This document shows, piece after piece, positions 22,635-33,429 of a DNA stretch of 64,000 bases; position 1 is the first letter of the stretch; each line of letters begins with the position of its first letter. The stretch covers positions 89,958,499 through 90,022,498 of the forward strand of contig NC_084837.1 of NCBI RefSeq assembly GCF_033115175.1, read 5' to 3'. This DNA comes from Lepus europaeus (lineage: Eukaryota; Chordata; Mammalia; Lagomorpha; Leporidae). The translations under genes and the position numbers were made by a program. A model generated the notes under the pieces. That model was not told the DNA's origin and searched no databases. It saw nothing but the letters and a program-made list of their open reading frames with translations.

Positions 22635-25600
22635 CTGCAACGAACCCCGGGGGTGGGGGGGGCTCAGGGGCGCTGCCCGGGGGCAGCTCTTGGCGGCTGT
22701 GGGCTCCCTGGAGGGCTGCCCGGGGTGTGTGTGTGTGTGTGTGTGTGTGTGGCCGACCACCTGCTTCCGTGGACAGGAAGTAAGCCAGTGGACCAGGAGG
22801 GAACCCCCACCTCGGGGGGGGTGGGTGGGGGGGGTGGGCACTGATTGCATTTTGAGCCAGCTGGGCTTTCCACAGGGGGTGGGAGTCAGACCCTGAGGCC
22901 ATCCTGTGCTTCCTTGTAAAGAAAACATCTGACCCCTTTCCTGTGTCTCTAAAAACCTTATAAATGTATTTCTTTGAAAGGCACACCGAGAGAGGCCAAA
23001 AAAAAGTCTCCCATCTGCTGGTACCCCCCCCCCCCAAATGCCTGAAATAGCTGGGCCAGACCCCAGCCTGGAGCCTGGAACTCAATCCAGGTCTCTCCCA
23101 CGTGGATGGCAAGGACCCAAGTCCCTGGGCCGCACCTGCTGCCTCTGGGGGGAGGGAGCGTCGAGTCAGCAGGGACCTGGAATCAGGAGCAGCGTGGGAG
23201 CTGGAACCCCCCAGGTGTCCCAGGCAGGCCTCATGGCTGTGCCAGATACTCACCTGCCCTCCTTCCTCACCTCTTTCCTCACAGCCTTGGCCGCCCCTCC
23301 CCCGCCAAGAGAGGGCTTGGCGACACGGGCCCCTGCTGTTCACCTCTTTTGGACGTGAGAATTTTATGAGAGAGAAAAAAATCCAACTCTGTCTAAAGCT
23401 TTGCCTGTTTCCTCTGGTTCTGGGTTCCTGGAACAAGATGCCCGCTTGTCCCCGGCGTTGGCGACAAGAGCCGGCTCAGCTCCTCGCCCGCCTGCACAAA
23501 GCGGCGCCACCCCCCAGGGTCGGCCCGGCCCCGGCCCCAGGCGCCCTGCCCGCAGCCCTGGGAGCCCCGCGGAGCGCCTCGCCTGGACAGCCTGAGCGTC
23601 CCACGCCGCCTGCCAGCTGCCGGAGCGCGCTGTGTTTTTAGAAACTGAGCCTGGGACTTCGCCTTCACGGGCAAGCGGCTACCCGTCCCCAGCTGGCTGC
23701 AGCCGTCCCAGGGGACAGGGCCCAGGCTCGGCCTCCGCGGAGCAGGGACAGCACTGCGTGGCCGCGGCTGGACCTGATGGTGCCTCTGGGTACGGCGGCC
23801 TTCCCCTGGTCCCCCCGGGGTGCGGAAGCCTGCCTGCCCCGGCCACCTCCAGGCGCTCCAGCCCCCTTCCTTCCCGGCTGCCTGCTTTCCTGGAACGCGC
23901 CCCCCACCCCCGCCCCCGTTTCTGTGACTCTTCCGCCACCGCGTCAACAGACGGAAGGTTTGGAGAGGTTCCCACAGAGGGCATTCGGCCACCCCCCACC
24001 TGCTGCCCGAAGGGCCCGGTTCCCACCCCCACCCCCAGGGAAAGGGCGGATGGTGATGGCTGCCCGCTCCTGCGCTGTTTGCAAACGCGGCGCCCCCAGG
24101 GCAGAGGTGAGCGCGTGCGAGGTGCTCGCTCCCAGGGAGGAAACGCGCGCCCCAGGTGCCCCGGAAAGAGGGCCAGCCAGGATTCAACCCCGATGCAAAC
24201 CACAGCCCCAACCCCTGCTCGCTGGTGACTCAGCCCAAAGCGAAAGGGCGCTCGTGACCCAAGCCGCTTTCCTGCGCCCCCTTGTGGCCACAGAGGCAAG
24301 CACGGCAGCCCACCCAGAAACCCGGCCCCTGGGAGATGATGGACGTCCACTCGGAACAGTGCCCGGCAGGCTGGTGGCCCCGCAGAGTGCACAGGCCTTT
24401 CCCCAAGGCCCAGGGCTTGGAGACAGGAAGAGAGCCGGGCCGCTGGCGGGTGCCAGGCCCAGGTCCCTGGGGGCTCCCCCTACCCCGTTGTCCCTGCAGA
24501 GTCCCTGTGGCTCCTGGCCTGCAGGGGAGCCAAGTAGGGACGGCTCTGGGGGAGAGGCCAGCCCCTGAGCTGAGGCCCCCTCCAGCCCTGTGAGAGCCAC
24601 TCCCTCCCTTTGTTTCTTCAGCACTGGAAAGGGACACCTGTGCTCCCAGGATGTCCCCTGTCCTAATTGAAGATGCATGGTGACAGCTTAGACCGAGGCA
24701 GAGGCCAAAGCAATGCTGCAGCCACTCTACTGCCTGCGGGTCCCAGAGTGGCCTTCCCCGGACAGTCCCATCACCCAGGCCAACCCCGCTGGGGCTCTGT
24801 CCCTCCGAGGGCGGACCTGGACTGCCACCTGCCACCTACCTGCCACCTGCCGCTACCTGCACTGGGCTACGCAGGCCTCAGCCCCTCACCCCTAACACCC
24901 TGACCCTGTGCTGGGAGCCAGGCGCCCTGGGCTCTCACCTTCCCTGTGCGTGAGCTTCTCCCCCAGTTTTGTGAGCTTCGACCGCAGCTCGGACGCCATG
25001 ATGTAACCTTTCTTCTCCTTGTCGGCCATCAGCAAGGCCAGGAGGATCTCCTTCTTGGGGTCCTCTTGTTTGATTTGCGTGTGCATCATGGTGAGGAAGG
25101 TGGAGAACTCCAGCTCGCCGTCTCTGCCTGCTGGACCCCAGACCCAGCCGGTGGGCAGGGAGAACGGGGCGCCCGTTGGAGGAGCAGCCGGTCCAGGAAG
25201 CGCCGAGAGTTCCCAAGGGAGGCCGCTCATGGACCGCTTTTCTGTGTTTTGCCTGCTGCTCCCCGCACCCTCCCCCCCAGCAGTCCACCGTGACCCTGGT
25301 TTCCATCACCTTGTTTTCTTACTAAGGAGACAGCAGCCAGGAGCTCCAGCCCAGGACACCTTCCAGCCCCGAGCTGGAGGAAGGCAGTTCCACCCCTCCT
25401 GAGCACATCTCCCAGGATGCAACAGGGGACCCCCCGAGGCTAGCACCTCAGGCCCCGCCTGGGCACCTGCCCTTCCCCACCCCCCCTACTGCCTGCATCC
25501 CAGCCTCCACCCTGGCTCCTCCTCTGGGCTCACCAGGGCCCGGCCCAGCCAGGGCCACGACAGCACGCATGGGATCTTGGCCAGCACAGCTCCCTGCTCA

Positions 25601-28600
25601 CGGGGCAGCCGCCAGGAAGCCACCGCCCCCCCACACACCAGAGTTGCCAGTGGGCCCCATCAGGAATCAGCCCACCGAGCGCCCCCTCGTGGGGCTCCAG
25701 ACCCTCAGAAGCGCACTGGGGCCCAGCCTGGCCCACCCCATGGTGGGCTCCCAGCACTGCAGCAGGTGGCGGGTACCCATGATGAGAGACCCGGCTTCTG
25801 TGCCCTGGGCCACTCCCTCCTGCCTGAGGGTCCCTCGGCCAGCACCGCTCCACTTTTCTTGGAAAAGAAAAAAGGACCCAACGTGTTTGTTTCTGATCAC
25901 AGAAGTCTTACAGGGCGGCTTTTCAAAATGTTCATGGAAAATGCAGGTGGTGCATGGATTTCAACCTCTTTGGCACCAGAATAAGCCTCCCTGAACCCCA
26001 TTTCCATGAACTTTCTGAAGTCTCCCCCTGCCCCGTGGTTGAAAACACAGGAAACAACAATAAAAAGGAGGACCCAAGCCGCCCTCCCCCGTCCCCAGAG
26101 AGCCCCACGGGGCCCCGTTCCAGGTGGCTTTGCTCCCAGCCTGTTTTCTGGCAGGTTTACAGCGTTTTTAGGTCACTCTTTGAAATCAGAAGAACTGCGT
26201 TCCAATCCTGATCCCACTATTGGCCCAAGAACATGGGCAGGCTCCTCCCTGGCTCAGAACCGTTGATGCTTGCCAGGGACAAGGCTCAACCTTGTGTGGA
26301 CTGCGGGGCTGTTCCGGCTCAGCCTACAGCAGTGGTCCTTGGGGAGGGGCTTTGTCCCACACCAGCAGTGCAGGGACCCTGCCCAGTGCCCCCTCCCCGC
26401 CCTGCCTCACCACTGTCTGCACCCACCTGCCGGCCCGGGCCGCTCGCTCACTCACCTATCCCGTGAGTCTGCAGGTGCCGCTGCACCTCCCCGGGCGTCG
26501 GGCTGGCCCCCAGGCACCTCATGGCCACCAGCAGGTCAGCGGCTTTCATCTTGCCCCGCTGCTGCTTGTCGTACAGCGAGAAGCACTCCTTGTACTCTGC
26601 ACACAGCCGGGGGAGAGTGGGTCGCAGCCGCTCCCCGCCCACCCCGCTGCCCCCTCCATCTTGCACCCCGACAGCCCCTGCCCAGCCCTTGTCCGTCTCC
26701 TCCCCTCCTCTTCCCCGTCCTTCTGCCCGTTCCCCAGATGCAGCAAATGAAAACACAGAACGGCCAAGCCAAACTGAATTCTGAGCAGCAATGACCACGT
26801 TGTCAGTGTGCGTATGTCCCACACTTGGGATGTACTGATCCTAAAATAAAAAGTGTGTTGGGGTGGACATTTGGCCTACTAGTCAAGACACCTGCGTGCC
26901 CTATCAGAGGGCCTGGGCTCACTGCCCAGCTTCATCCCGACCCCAGCTTCGTCCTGACGCAGACCCCGGGAGGCAGCGGGCGGTGGCTCAAGTAGTCGGG
27001 CTCCTGCCACCATCCGTGCGGGAGATCCAGACTGAGTTAGGGGCCATTGCGAGCATTTAGGGGGTGAACCAGAGGATGGGAGAGCTCGCCCTTTCTCTCT
27101 CTCTCAAATACACACATACATAAAAAGCTTTGCGAGTGTTTTTTGTCTGACATTAAAATGCAACTGGGTGTCTGTTTTATCCCCGCCCCTCCTTCTTCTT
27201 TGCCCCTCACACCCACAAAGGAAATAAAACGCCAGTCTTGGGAGGCCAGGAGCCAGCTCCGTTCCCAGGAGGGCTCTGGATGACTGTGAGGGCCAGAAGT
27301 CCCCCCCAACCAGGCCAGGCAGAGCGAGGCTCCCATAGGTGGTGATGGTTGCCACCACCACCGCCATCATCACCATCGTTACAACTGGGGCTCTTCTGAG
27401 TGCCTGGCCCTGGCCCACGCCCCCAGGCTGCTGACCTCCAGTGGTCCCCTGGCACAGGGCCTGGGCCTGGTCTCTGACTCCTGGACCTTCTGCTGTCCCC
27501 AGAGCCCTAGCTGCCAGGTCCTCTGTGTCGAAGAAGTGGCTGCCGGAGGGAAGGCTCCTCTGCACCTGCCGTCCACAGCCCGGCAGCGCCGCCTGGCACA
27601 GAACAGCCTGCTGGGAACTGGGAGCACCCCTGGAGCACCCCAACACAGGTGCTGATCCGGGGGCTGCCAGCAGGAGCAAACGATCCAGCTCCAATCCCTT
27701 GTGGCTCCCCAAGGACGCAACTGGGCCTGCAGGTGGAACCCCACAGCGGAGAGCCAGCCCCAGCCCGGTGCCAGCCCTCTGCCCTTTCTCGCTCCCACGC
27801 CAGCCAGGGGGTTCCTCAGAGGCCCGAGTGCCTCACCCCCAGGCCGCCCCACGCGTGATCCTCACAACCCTGAGAGCCGACATCACCATGGCCAGGGGTC
27901 AAGTGGAGGCCCTCCTCCCAACAGACCGGCCCATCAGATACCTTCTGTCTTCCTACCCTGACAGCTGGGCCTTTTATTTTTTAATGGGGTTATTTATTTA
28001 TTTGAAGGAGAGGGTGAGCTTCCATCTGCTAGTTCACTCCCCAAATACTGGGGCCGGGCCAGACCCAAGCCAGGAGCCCAGAACTCAATCCAGGTCATGA
28101 GGGTGGGTGACAGGGACCCAAATACTTGAACCGTCACCTGCTGCCTCCCAGGTGCATTAGCAGGGCTCTGGATCTGAAGCGGAGCCGAAATGGAAACCCA
28201 AGCACTCTGATATGGGATGTGGGCATCCTAAGGAGTATTTTTTTTTTTAAAGATTTATTTATTTGAAAGAGTTACAGAGAGAGAGGGAGAGACACAGAGA
28301 TTTTCCATCTGCTGATTCACTCCCAGGATGGCCCACACCTGTGGGGGCCCAAGCAGAAAGCCAGGAGCTTCTCCTGGTCTCCCATGTGGGTGCAGGGGCC
28401 CAAGCACTTGGGCCATCCTCCACTGCTTTCCTAGGCGCATTGGCAGGGAAGCTTAGGGCCACGCTGTGGCATAGTAGGTGAAGCCTCTGCCTGTGGCGCC
28501 AGCATCTCATTTGCGTGCAGGTTCAAGTCCCGGCTGCTCTTCTTCCCATCCAGCTCCCTGCTATGACCTGAGAAAGCAGTAGAAGATGGCCCAGTCCTTG

Positions 28601-28702
28601 GGCCCCTGCACCCACTTGGGAGACCCAGAAGAAGCTTCTGGCTCCTGATTGGCCCAGCTCCGACCATTGGAGCCATTTGGGGAATGAACCAGCAGATGGG
28701 AG

Positions 28703-28740
<38 letters not shown>

Positions 28741-30204
28741 GTCTGCCTTTCAAATAAACAAGCAAATATTTGTTTAAAAAAAAAAAAAAAACGCTCGGCT
28801 TTAACAACCATCTTGCAAAATATCCTCAAAATGTGGCTCTCCCCAGCTGGTGCCTCCCACTGCCCGGCTGTGTCAGGGGCAAAACTGACGTCATCTCTGT
28901 CCCCAGCTCCCAGCAGCCTGGTGAGGCAGCGGCGCCAGCCTTGCTCCACAGATGAAGAATCGGAGGTGATTGGCCCCCAGGTGTGATGTCACCCCGGCAA
29001 GCCAGCCCTGCGTAGTGCTTCGTGCATGCTGTCAGACACTGGGGTGCAAAGAGAAATTACCGCTTCCCTTCTAGGCCTTTGGGGAGGTCCCAGAATGGAT
29101 GCACGCGAGCCTCAGACCCAGCGTGGGTGGGGGGACACTGAGGCTGAGAGCTGACCCTGGCCCCCAGTCTACCAGCCGGTGTCACCTTCAGTGCTGGGCT
29201 GGAGGGGGCCTCTGCTGTGGGTCCTGGGCTTTTGCAGGCCTGGCTCTTGGGGTAAGGAGTCCAGGCCTCCATGGGAGGTGCCCCCTCTCCTCCTCCTTTC
29301 TAGACCAAGGTCTGGGTACCCAGAATTCTGGAACCCCAGCCTATGTAACCGGAAGCCACTTCCAGGACCTGCAGCACCCCACCCCGGCTCCGGGGAGGCA
29401 GCATCTCAGCAGGGATGCAGTGAGAGTGGGGGTGCCCAGGGCGCACTCACGGGCCCACCACTGGCCACTGCCGGGACAGGTGCAGGAGGAGCAGCGGTGT
29501 GTGGCTCCCCTGTGTGACTCTGGCCTCCCTGCCAGGTGCTCAGAGACCTGGCCTGGGCTCCCTAGTTCTTTGTAACCCGACTCTTTGCTCTCAGCCTTAT
29601 GGAAACAGAGCTGTGCCCTCCTGCAGGGAACCGAAGCCTGGAGGGAGACAGGGACAAGGGGGCTCAGACCCCAGCCAGGCTTGGTTTCAGGGTGCAGACT
29701 GGGAGACCCAGGCCCAGAGCGCAGGTAGGCGGGGCGCTTTCCCCATCTCAGCCAGTGTCAAAGCCCGTCCTCCCTTTTCCTCTGCGATCAGCCGCAAGGT
29801 GAAGGGTCTCCCCTCCACCACAATCCCTTCTTCCCCCCAATCCACCCATCAGCTTCCGGGGTGGGGGAACCCAGCCAGCTCTGCCCTCTGACCCGGGCTT
29901 GTACCGCATTCCCGGCTGTGAAGCTGCCCCCACCCCCTCGGCACAGCTGTGCCCCTTAGCCATGGGCGGGCCCAGCCCCCCACAGACGCACGCCTGCCTT
30001 CCCACAACCAAAAGGGAGTGGAGCAAACCGCCTAGCGAGACCCCTATTCTGCTAATTAAAGCACAAACCCGCGTACCATTAATTTGGTCCTGGGAAAGAA
30101 ACTTGGCCTGTAGCGGAGAGAAGACAGCGGTCAGGGCCGACTCCGCTCGCCCCCCCACCCCAGCCCCGGCCCTCCCCCCCACCCCGCTGCCCCCCATTTA
30201 CCAT
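22537..30204 (-). CDS. CALML4: CALML4, calmodulin-like protein 4 (complete coding region)
   Basis: Join complement 30202-30204, 30077-30107, 26456-26596, 24939-25127 and 22537-22634: 153 aa, the human length, starting MAKFLSQDQINEYKECF and ending ITLPMQDY. Every junction has GT/AG and keeps frame. CALML4 is a four-EF-hand, calmodulin-type light chain that binds the IQ motifs of myosin-7b in the intermicrovillar adhesion complex of intestinal and renal brush borders. All four loops are degenerate: DKQQRGKMKAAD, GIGRDGELEFST, DKEKKGYIMASE and DIEPSGQVKYDD. Acidic ligands at positions 3 and 5 are mostly missing, and position 12 is Glu only in loop 3. Calcium binding is therefore unlikely or weak. 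It shares strand with CLN6 4.9 kb upstream. Confidence 0.95.
22724..22750 (+). repeat. (TG)n microsatellite
   Basis: About 13 TG units, in CALML4 intron 4 about 90 bp from the exon 5 acceptor. Confidence 0.95.
22966..23225 (-). repeat. Old SINE fragment
   Basis: TATTTCTTTGAAAGGCACACC, then CATCTGCTGGTACC and CCAGGTCTCTCCCACGTGGATGG. Diverged, with a C homopolymer inside. Confidence 0.7.
24273..24290 (-). promoter_or_regulatory. CTCF-like motif
   Basis: TGCGCCCCCTTGTGGCCA on the + strand. It matches the reverse form of the CTCF core (AGCGCCCCCTGGTGGCCA) with two differences. Motif match only. Confidence 0.4.
24939..25127 (-). CDS. CALML4: CALML4 exon 4, EF-hands 2-3
   Basis: Acceptor GGTCCAGCAG, donor GTGAGA. 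It encodes residues 59-121, GRDGELEFSTF through GEKLTHRE, covering loop 2, the central linker (KQEDPKKEI) and EF-hand 3. Confidence 0.95.
25677..25694 (-). promoter_or_regulatory. CTCF-like motif
   Basis: GAGCGCCCCCTCGTGGGG in CALML4 intron 3. The core AGCGCCCCCTxGTGG differs at one base. Same orientation as the motif 1.4 kb to the left. Confidence 0.4.
25920..26020 (+). repeat. Short terminal-inverted-repeat element, copy A
   Basis: Left end TTCAAAATGTTCATGGAAAATG; right end CCATTTCCATGAACTTTCTGAA is its imperfect inverse. The middle reads GCATGGATTTCAA then GCACCAGAATAAGC. Related copies lie at 34924 and 44113. Confidence 0.75.
26456..26596 (-). CDS. CALML4: CALML4 exon 3, EF-hand 1
   Basis: Acceptor GGCTGTGTGCAG, donor GTGAGT. 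It encodes EYKECFSLYD through HLQTHGI (residues 12-58): EF-hand 1 and the first helix of EF-hand 2. Confidence 0.95.
26861..27125 (+). repeat. Old SINE, forward
   Basis: TGGACATTTGGCCTACTAGTCAAGACACCTGCGTGCC, then GGTGAACCAGAGGATGGGAGAGCTC and a CT-rich end. A diverged subfamily without the usual head. Confidence 0.65.
27976..28236 (-). repeat. Old SINE, reverse
   Basis: TTATTTATTTATTTGAAGGAGAGG, CTGCTAGTTCACTCCCCAAATAC and a GATATGGGATGTGGGCATCC end. Confidence 0.8.
28238..28450 (-). repeat. C-SINE, reverse, 5' part missing
   Basis: AAGATTTATTTATTTGAAAGAGTTACAGAG to CTTTCCTAGGCGCATTGGCAGGGAAGC. It stops at the head of the next, opposed SINE. Confidence 0.85.
28452..28790 (+). repeat. C-SINE, forward
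   Basis: AGGGCCACGCTGTGGCATAGTAGG head, (CT)n at 28708-28737, tail AAATAAACAAGCAAATATTTG then poly(A). It directly abuts the reverse SINE to its left. Confidence 0.9.
28860..28985 (+). repeat. MIR fragment
   Basis: CAGCAGCCTGGTGAGGCAGC, then CACAGATGAAGAATCGGAGGTGATTGGCCC and following match a diverged MIR. Confidence 0.55.
30077..30107 (-). CDS. CALML4: CALML4 exon 2, 31 nt
   Basis: Acceptor CCGCTACAG, donor GTACGC. It encodes AKFLSQDQIN plus one G. It lies in a short AT-rich island within GC-rich flanks. Confidence 0.9.
30202..30204 (-). CDS. CALML4: CALML4 exon 1, coding part is the ATG only
   Basis: ATG immediately followed by donor GTAAAT. The 92-nt intron 1 (30110 side to 30201) ends CTCTCCGCTACAG. 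Calmodulin genes likewise place the initiator ATG alone at the end of exon 1, which supports the choice. The 5'UTR start is not determined. Confidence 0.75.
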
Positions 30205-30297
30205 CGTGGGGCCCGGCTGCTTCCTGCCTGTGATCTCAGTTCCCTTTCTTCCGGCTTCAGGTCTAAAGTCCCAGCCGCCAGCCGGGTGGAGGCCTCT

Positions 30298-30305
30298 GTA
30301 ATAAA
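30298..30305 (+). promoter_or_regulatory. CDX-type homeobox motif upstream of CALML4
   Basis: GTAATAAA fits the CDX consensus GYMATAAA and sits 94 bp upstream of the CALML4 ATG. CTAAAGTCCCA (30263-30273) is a near-HNF4 half-site. Motif-level evidence only. Confidence 0.3.
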
Positions 30306-32717
30306 TTCCCGGCTGCCATGGAGACCGGGACCCACGCCACTGGGCTCAGATTCCAGTTCCTGTGCTTGTCGGCGGCCGTGGCGAAGGCTCTGTGGGGTGG
30401 GCCGGGTGACTCTTGAGGAACTGGGCCTTGGGGTCCTTGCCTCCAAGGCTGATGCTCGGCGGCCCCTCACAGAGGCGGGTGCTTGCCTGGGAAGGAGCTG
30501 ACCCTGGGCTGCGGGATCTCCCCGCTGCCCGTGCGGGTTTTTTTTACAGCCCTGTGTCACTGAGGGTGCTGGCAGAAGGAATGGGGCCTGGCCCCGGTGG
30601 CCCGGCTCAGAAGCTCCGGCCTCCCCAGCCCGGGGCGCAGCTCTGCAGGCTGGGGTGCTAGGCCTGCTGATTTGCCCGGTGCCCTGGGAGTCAGTCACAG
30701 CTCCGTGCCTCAGTTTCCCCACCAGGCCCCCTTACAGGGCTGCTGAGAGAATCAATTGGCCAGTGCACAGGCGGCTCCCGGCGGGTGCTGTTGTCTCGCG
30801 GGTGGGGGTGGGTGCCTGGGCTGGGCCTGCAGCCCCACCGCCGGCTACCTGGCGGAGTGAGGCCCCTTGGGAGACCTCCCTGGTGAGGAAGGCTCCTCCA
30901 AGATTTCCTTCTCCTCCCTGCCCCGTGCCTTCCGGAGAAGCTGCTGACTCCGGATTCTCCAGCGGTTTGGACTGTGCCCCTCCCCCCAGGGGAAACCGGC
31001 AGCGGGGGCAGCTCCCTTGTTTCTGTTCTCTGCTGTGGAGCATGCGCGCCCCTGCACTGCCAGCAGCTACGTTGCCAGGGTCACGTGTGGCCACACAGCG
31101 GGGTGCCCTGCACAAGGGCACCCCCACCTAGGGGCCAAGGGCGGGCTGGCCGGGGGCTGCCTGTGCCCGGAGGAAGAGGTCGCTCTGGCCAGTGTGTACA
31201 AAGGTATGGGCCTGGGGAAAGGGGAGGGGCTCTGGGAGGCGTGGAGGGGCAGCAGTGCTGGCTCTGGGGACCCCATCTTGGGGAAGCGGCTCGTGGGAGA
31301 GGAGGCACGTGCTTGGGTGCAGGTCAGAGTGCGTGTGGTCTGACTTGTGCACCCCCAAAGGCAGCCCGACGCCCGCGCGCCTCCTTCCTCTCTGCAGATG
31401 TCTCCTCCAAGGAGGGCCTCACAGATGGCCGCGGCCACGTGAGCTCACCGGCGAGCTGGGCCAGGCAGCCCGTGTGGCTTCATCTTGGCGAAAAAACCGC
31501 GGGATTCCATTTGTTAACCTTATTCCTGAACCCTGGCCACTCCGCTGCGGGAGAGGACACACCTGGGTACCTCCGCGACTTTCTCTGGGTCCAGGCCCTC
31601 CAGGGAGGGGTTCCAAGCAGGGGAAGCTCCTCCATCCTCCAGCTGCACTGGCCAAGTCTCAACAGAGCCCCAGAAAGGTTTCGGTAGCCACAGCGCCGCC
31701 TCCTGCCCCAGCCTTGTTGCGCCCCACCTGGGCTCCTGTCTCCACCGTGGACCTGAGCCGGGCCTGGCCCTCAGGGCGAGCTCCGCCATTCTGTGCACAG
31801 TCAGGGGCTGGCAGGGCGGCCCTGGGAAGCACCATACGAGTCCAAGTCCATGGCAGGTTGGGGGTGTGCTCCTGGGTGAGGGGCAGGAGTGGCCCCCAGA
31901 GGCCCTGTGGGCTTTGCTCCCCCTGGTCCTGTGTGCCCCGGAACAGGGGACTCACGGCCACCTGGCACCTGTGGGGATGACCTCACCTGGAAATAGGCGC
32001 CTTCCAGGTACAACTGAGATAAGCAGAGGCCATGGAGGGCAGGAGGCACGCAGAGATGCACCTGTCGGGGGGGTCCCATGGGACAGGGACTGCAGTGCCA
32101 CCTCCAGGAGCCAGGGGCCACCGGGCACGGCCTTCGGACCACGTGGAGGTGGCAAAGGGTTGGCCCTAGAACCTGCGGAAGGAGCACGGCCCTGCTGCCC
32201 CCCGCAGACCTGCGAGGCCACACTGCTGCCGGTTTAAGCCACCACGTGTGGTCCCCTGTCCCAGCCACCTGGCACACAGACACAGGCCTGTACTGGCTGG
32301 TGTGGCGAGGTGGGCACAGGGTCACTCGCAGACCCCGCCACCCGCAGCCAGGGAGATGTCTGGGTGGAGCCGAGACGCCATGCTCCTCACTGGTTCCCCG
32401 GGTGGGGCAGGGCGGGCGGGGGCTGCAGGGAGCTTGGTGGCTCCCAGACGTGAGCGCATCAGAATCCCCTGCAGACCAGAGCCCGGAGCTCTGCCCTCCG
32501 GGGCTGCGTCCCCAAGGCTCTGGCTGCCCGCCTGCCACGGGGAGTGCAGCCAGGCTGCGAGCCCCAAGTACTTCCAGGGCAACACTTCCCAAAGTGCCCA
32601 GAGACCCCATGGATGAGCCACGTTCTCCAGGCTCTAGCGATTGGCAGGGGTCTCTTCTCCTTTCTAGGCATGCATGGTCATGCCAAGTTTTCACTGCACT
32701 TTTGTTCTTTACTGATT

Positions 32718-32949
32718 TTTTTTTTCCTTTTTTTAAAGATAGAGTTAGTGAGAGAGAGAGAGAGACAGAGAGAAAGGTCTTCCTTCTGCTGGTTCACTCC
32801 CCAAATGGCCGCTACGGCTGGAGCTATGCCGATCTGAAGCCAGGAGCCAGGTGCTTCCTCCTGGTCTCCCATGGGACTAGATCCCGGCGCCCATGTGGGA
32901 TGCTGGTGCCGCAGGTGGAGGGTTAACCAAGTGAGCCACAGCGCCGGCC
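32718..32949 (-). repeat. C-SINE, reverse
   Basis: Poly-T, AAAGATAGAGTTAGTGAGAG, ends GAGCCACAGCGCCGGC. CTTTACTG flanks both sides (about 32705 and 32950), a likely target-site duplication. Shortened in the body. Confidence 0.9.
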
Positions 32950-32959
32950 TCTTTACTGC

Positions 32960-33294
32960 TTTTTTAAAAAACTCATTTATTTATGTGAGAGGTAGAGTTA
33001 CAGAGAGAGGGAGAGACAGAGAGAAAGAGAGAGAGGGTTCTTCCATCCACTGGTCCACTCCCCAGTTGGTCGCAGCAGTTGGAGCTCTGCCGATCCGAAG
33101 CCAGGAGCCAGGAGCTTCTTCTAGGTCTCCCACACAGATGCAGGGGCCCAAGGACCTGGGCCATCCTCTACTGCCTTCCCAGGCCATAGCAGAGAGCTGG
33201 ATCGGAAGTGGAGCAGCTGGGACTCGAATTAGCATCCACATCGGATGCCGGTGCCGCAGGTGGAGGTTTAGCCCACTGTGCCACCGCGCCGGCC
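32960..33294 (-). repeat. C-SINE, reverse
   Basis: TTTAAAAAACTCATTTATTTATGTGAGAGG to GTGCCACCGCGCCGGCCCC. Tandem with the SINE just left of it, same orientation. Confidence 0.9.
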
Positions 33295-33410
33295 CCTTTC
33301 ACTGCTTCCTAACCCAGGGCGCCCCTGCTGCACAAGCTACAGGGCCACACGGCCAGGCCATCCACGGTGTCCTGAAGGCTTCTGTGCAGAACAGTCCAAA
33401 CCGGGGCCCC

Positions 33411-33429
33411 GGGGGGGGGGGGGGGGGGG
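33411..33429. repeat. (G)19 homopolymer
   Basis: Unbroken G run directly after CGGGGCCCC. Length is likely to be unstable and assembly-sensitive. Confidence 0.9.

Larger units (their letters stand above)
22635..24938 (-). other. CALML4: CALML4 intron 4
   Basis: GC-rich, with the TG repeat, an old SINE (22966-23225) and unique sequence with many CpGs at 23440-24120. A CTCF-like motif lies at 24273-24290. No extra exon recognised. Confidence 0.8.
26597..30076 (-). other. CALML4: CALML4 intron 2
   Basis: 3.5 kb with four SINE segments (26861, 27976, 28238, 28452) and a MIR fragment (28860-28985). Unique GC-rich sequence at 29000-30076. No coding segment recognised. Confidence 0.8.

Noticed and set aside
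22537-23436. 299-codon minus-strand open frame ending in CALML4 exon 5
   Set aside because: Only the last 32 codons are CALML4; the rest is intron 4 with a TG repeat and a SINE.
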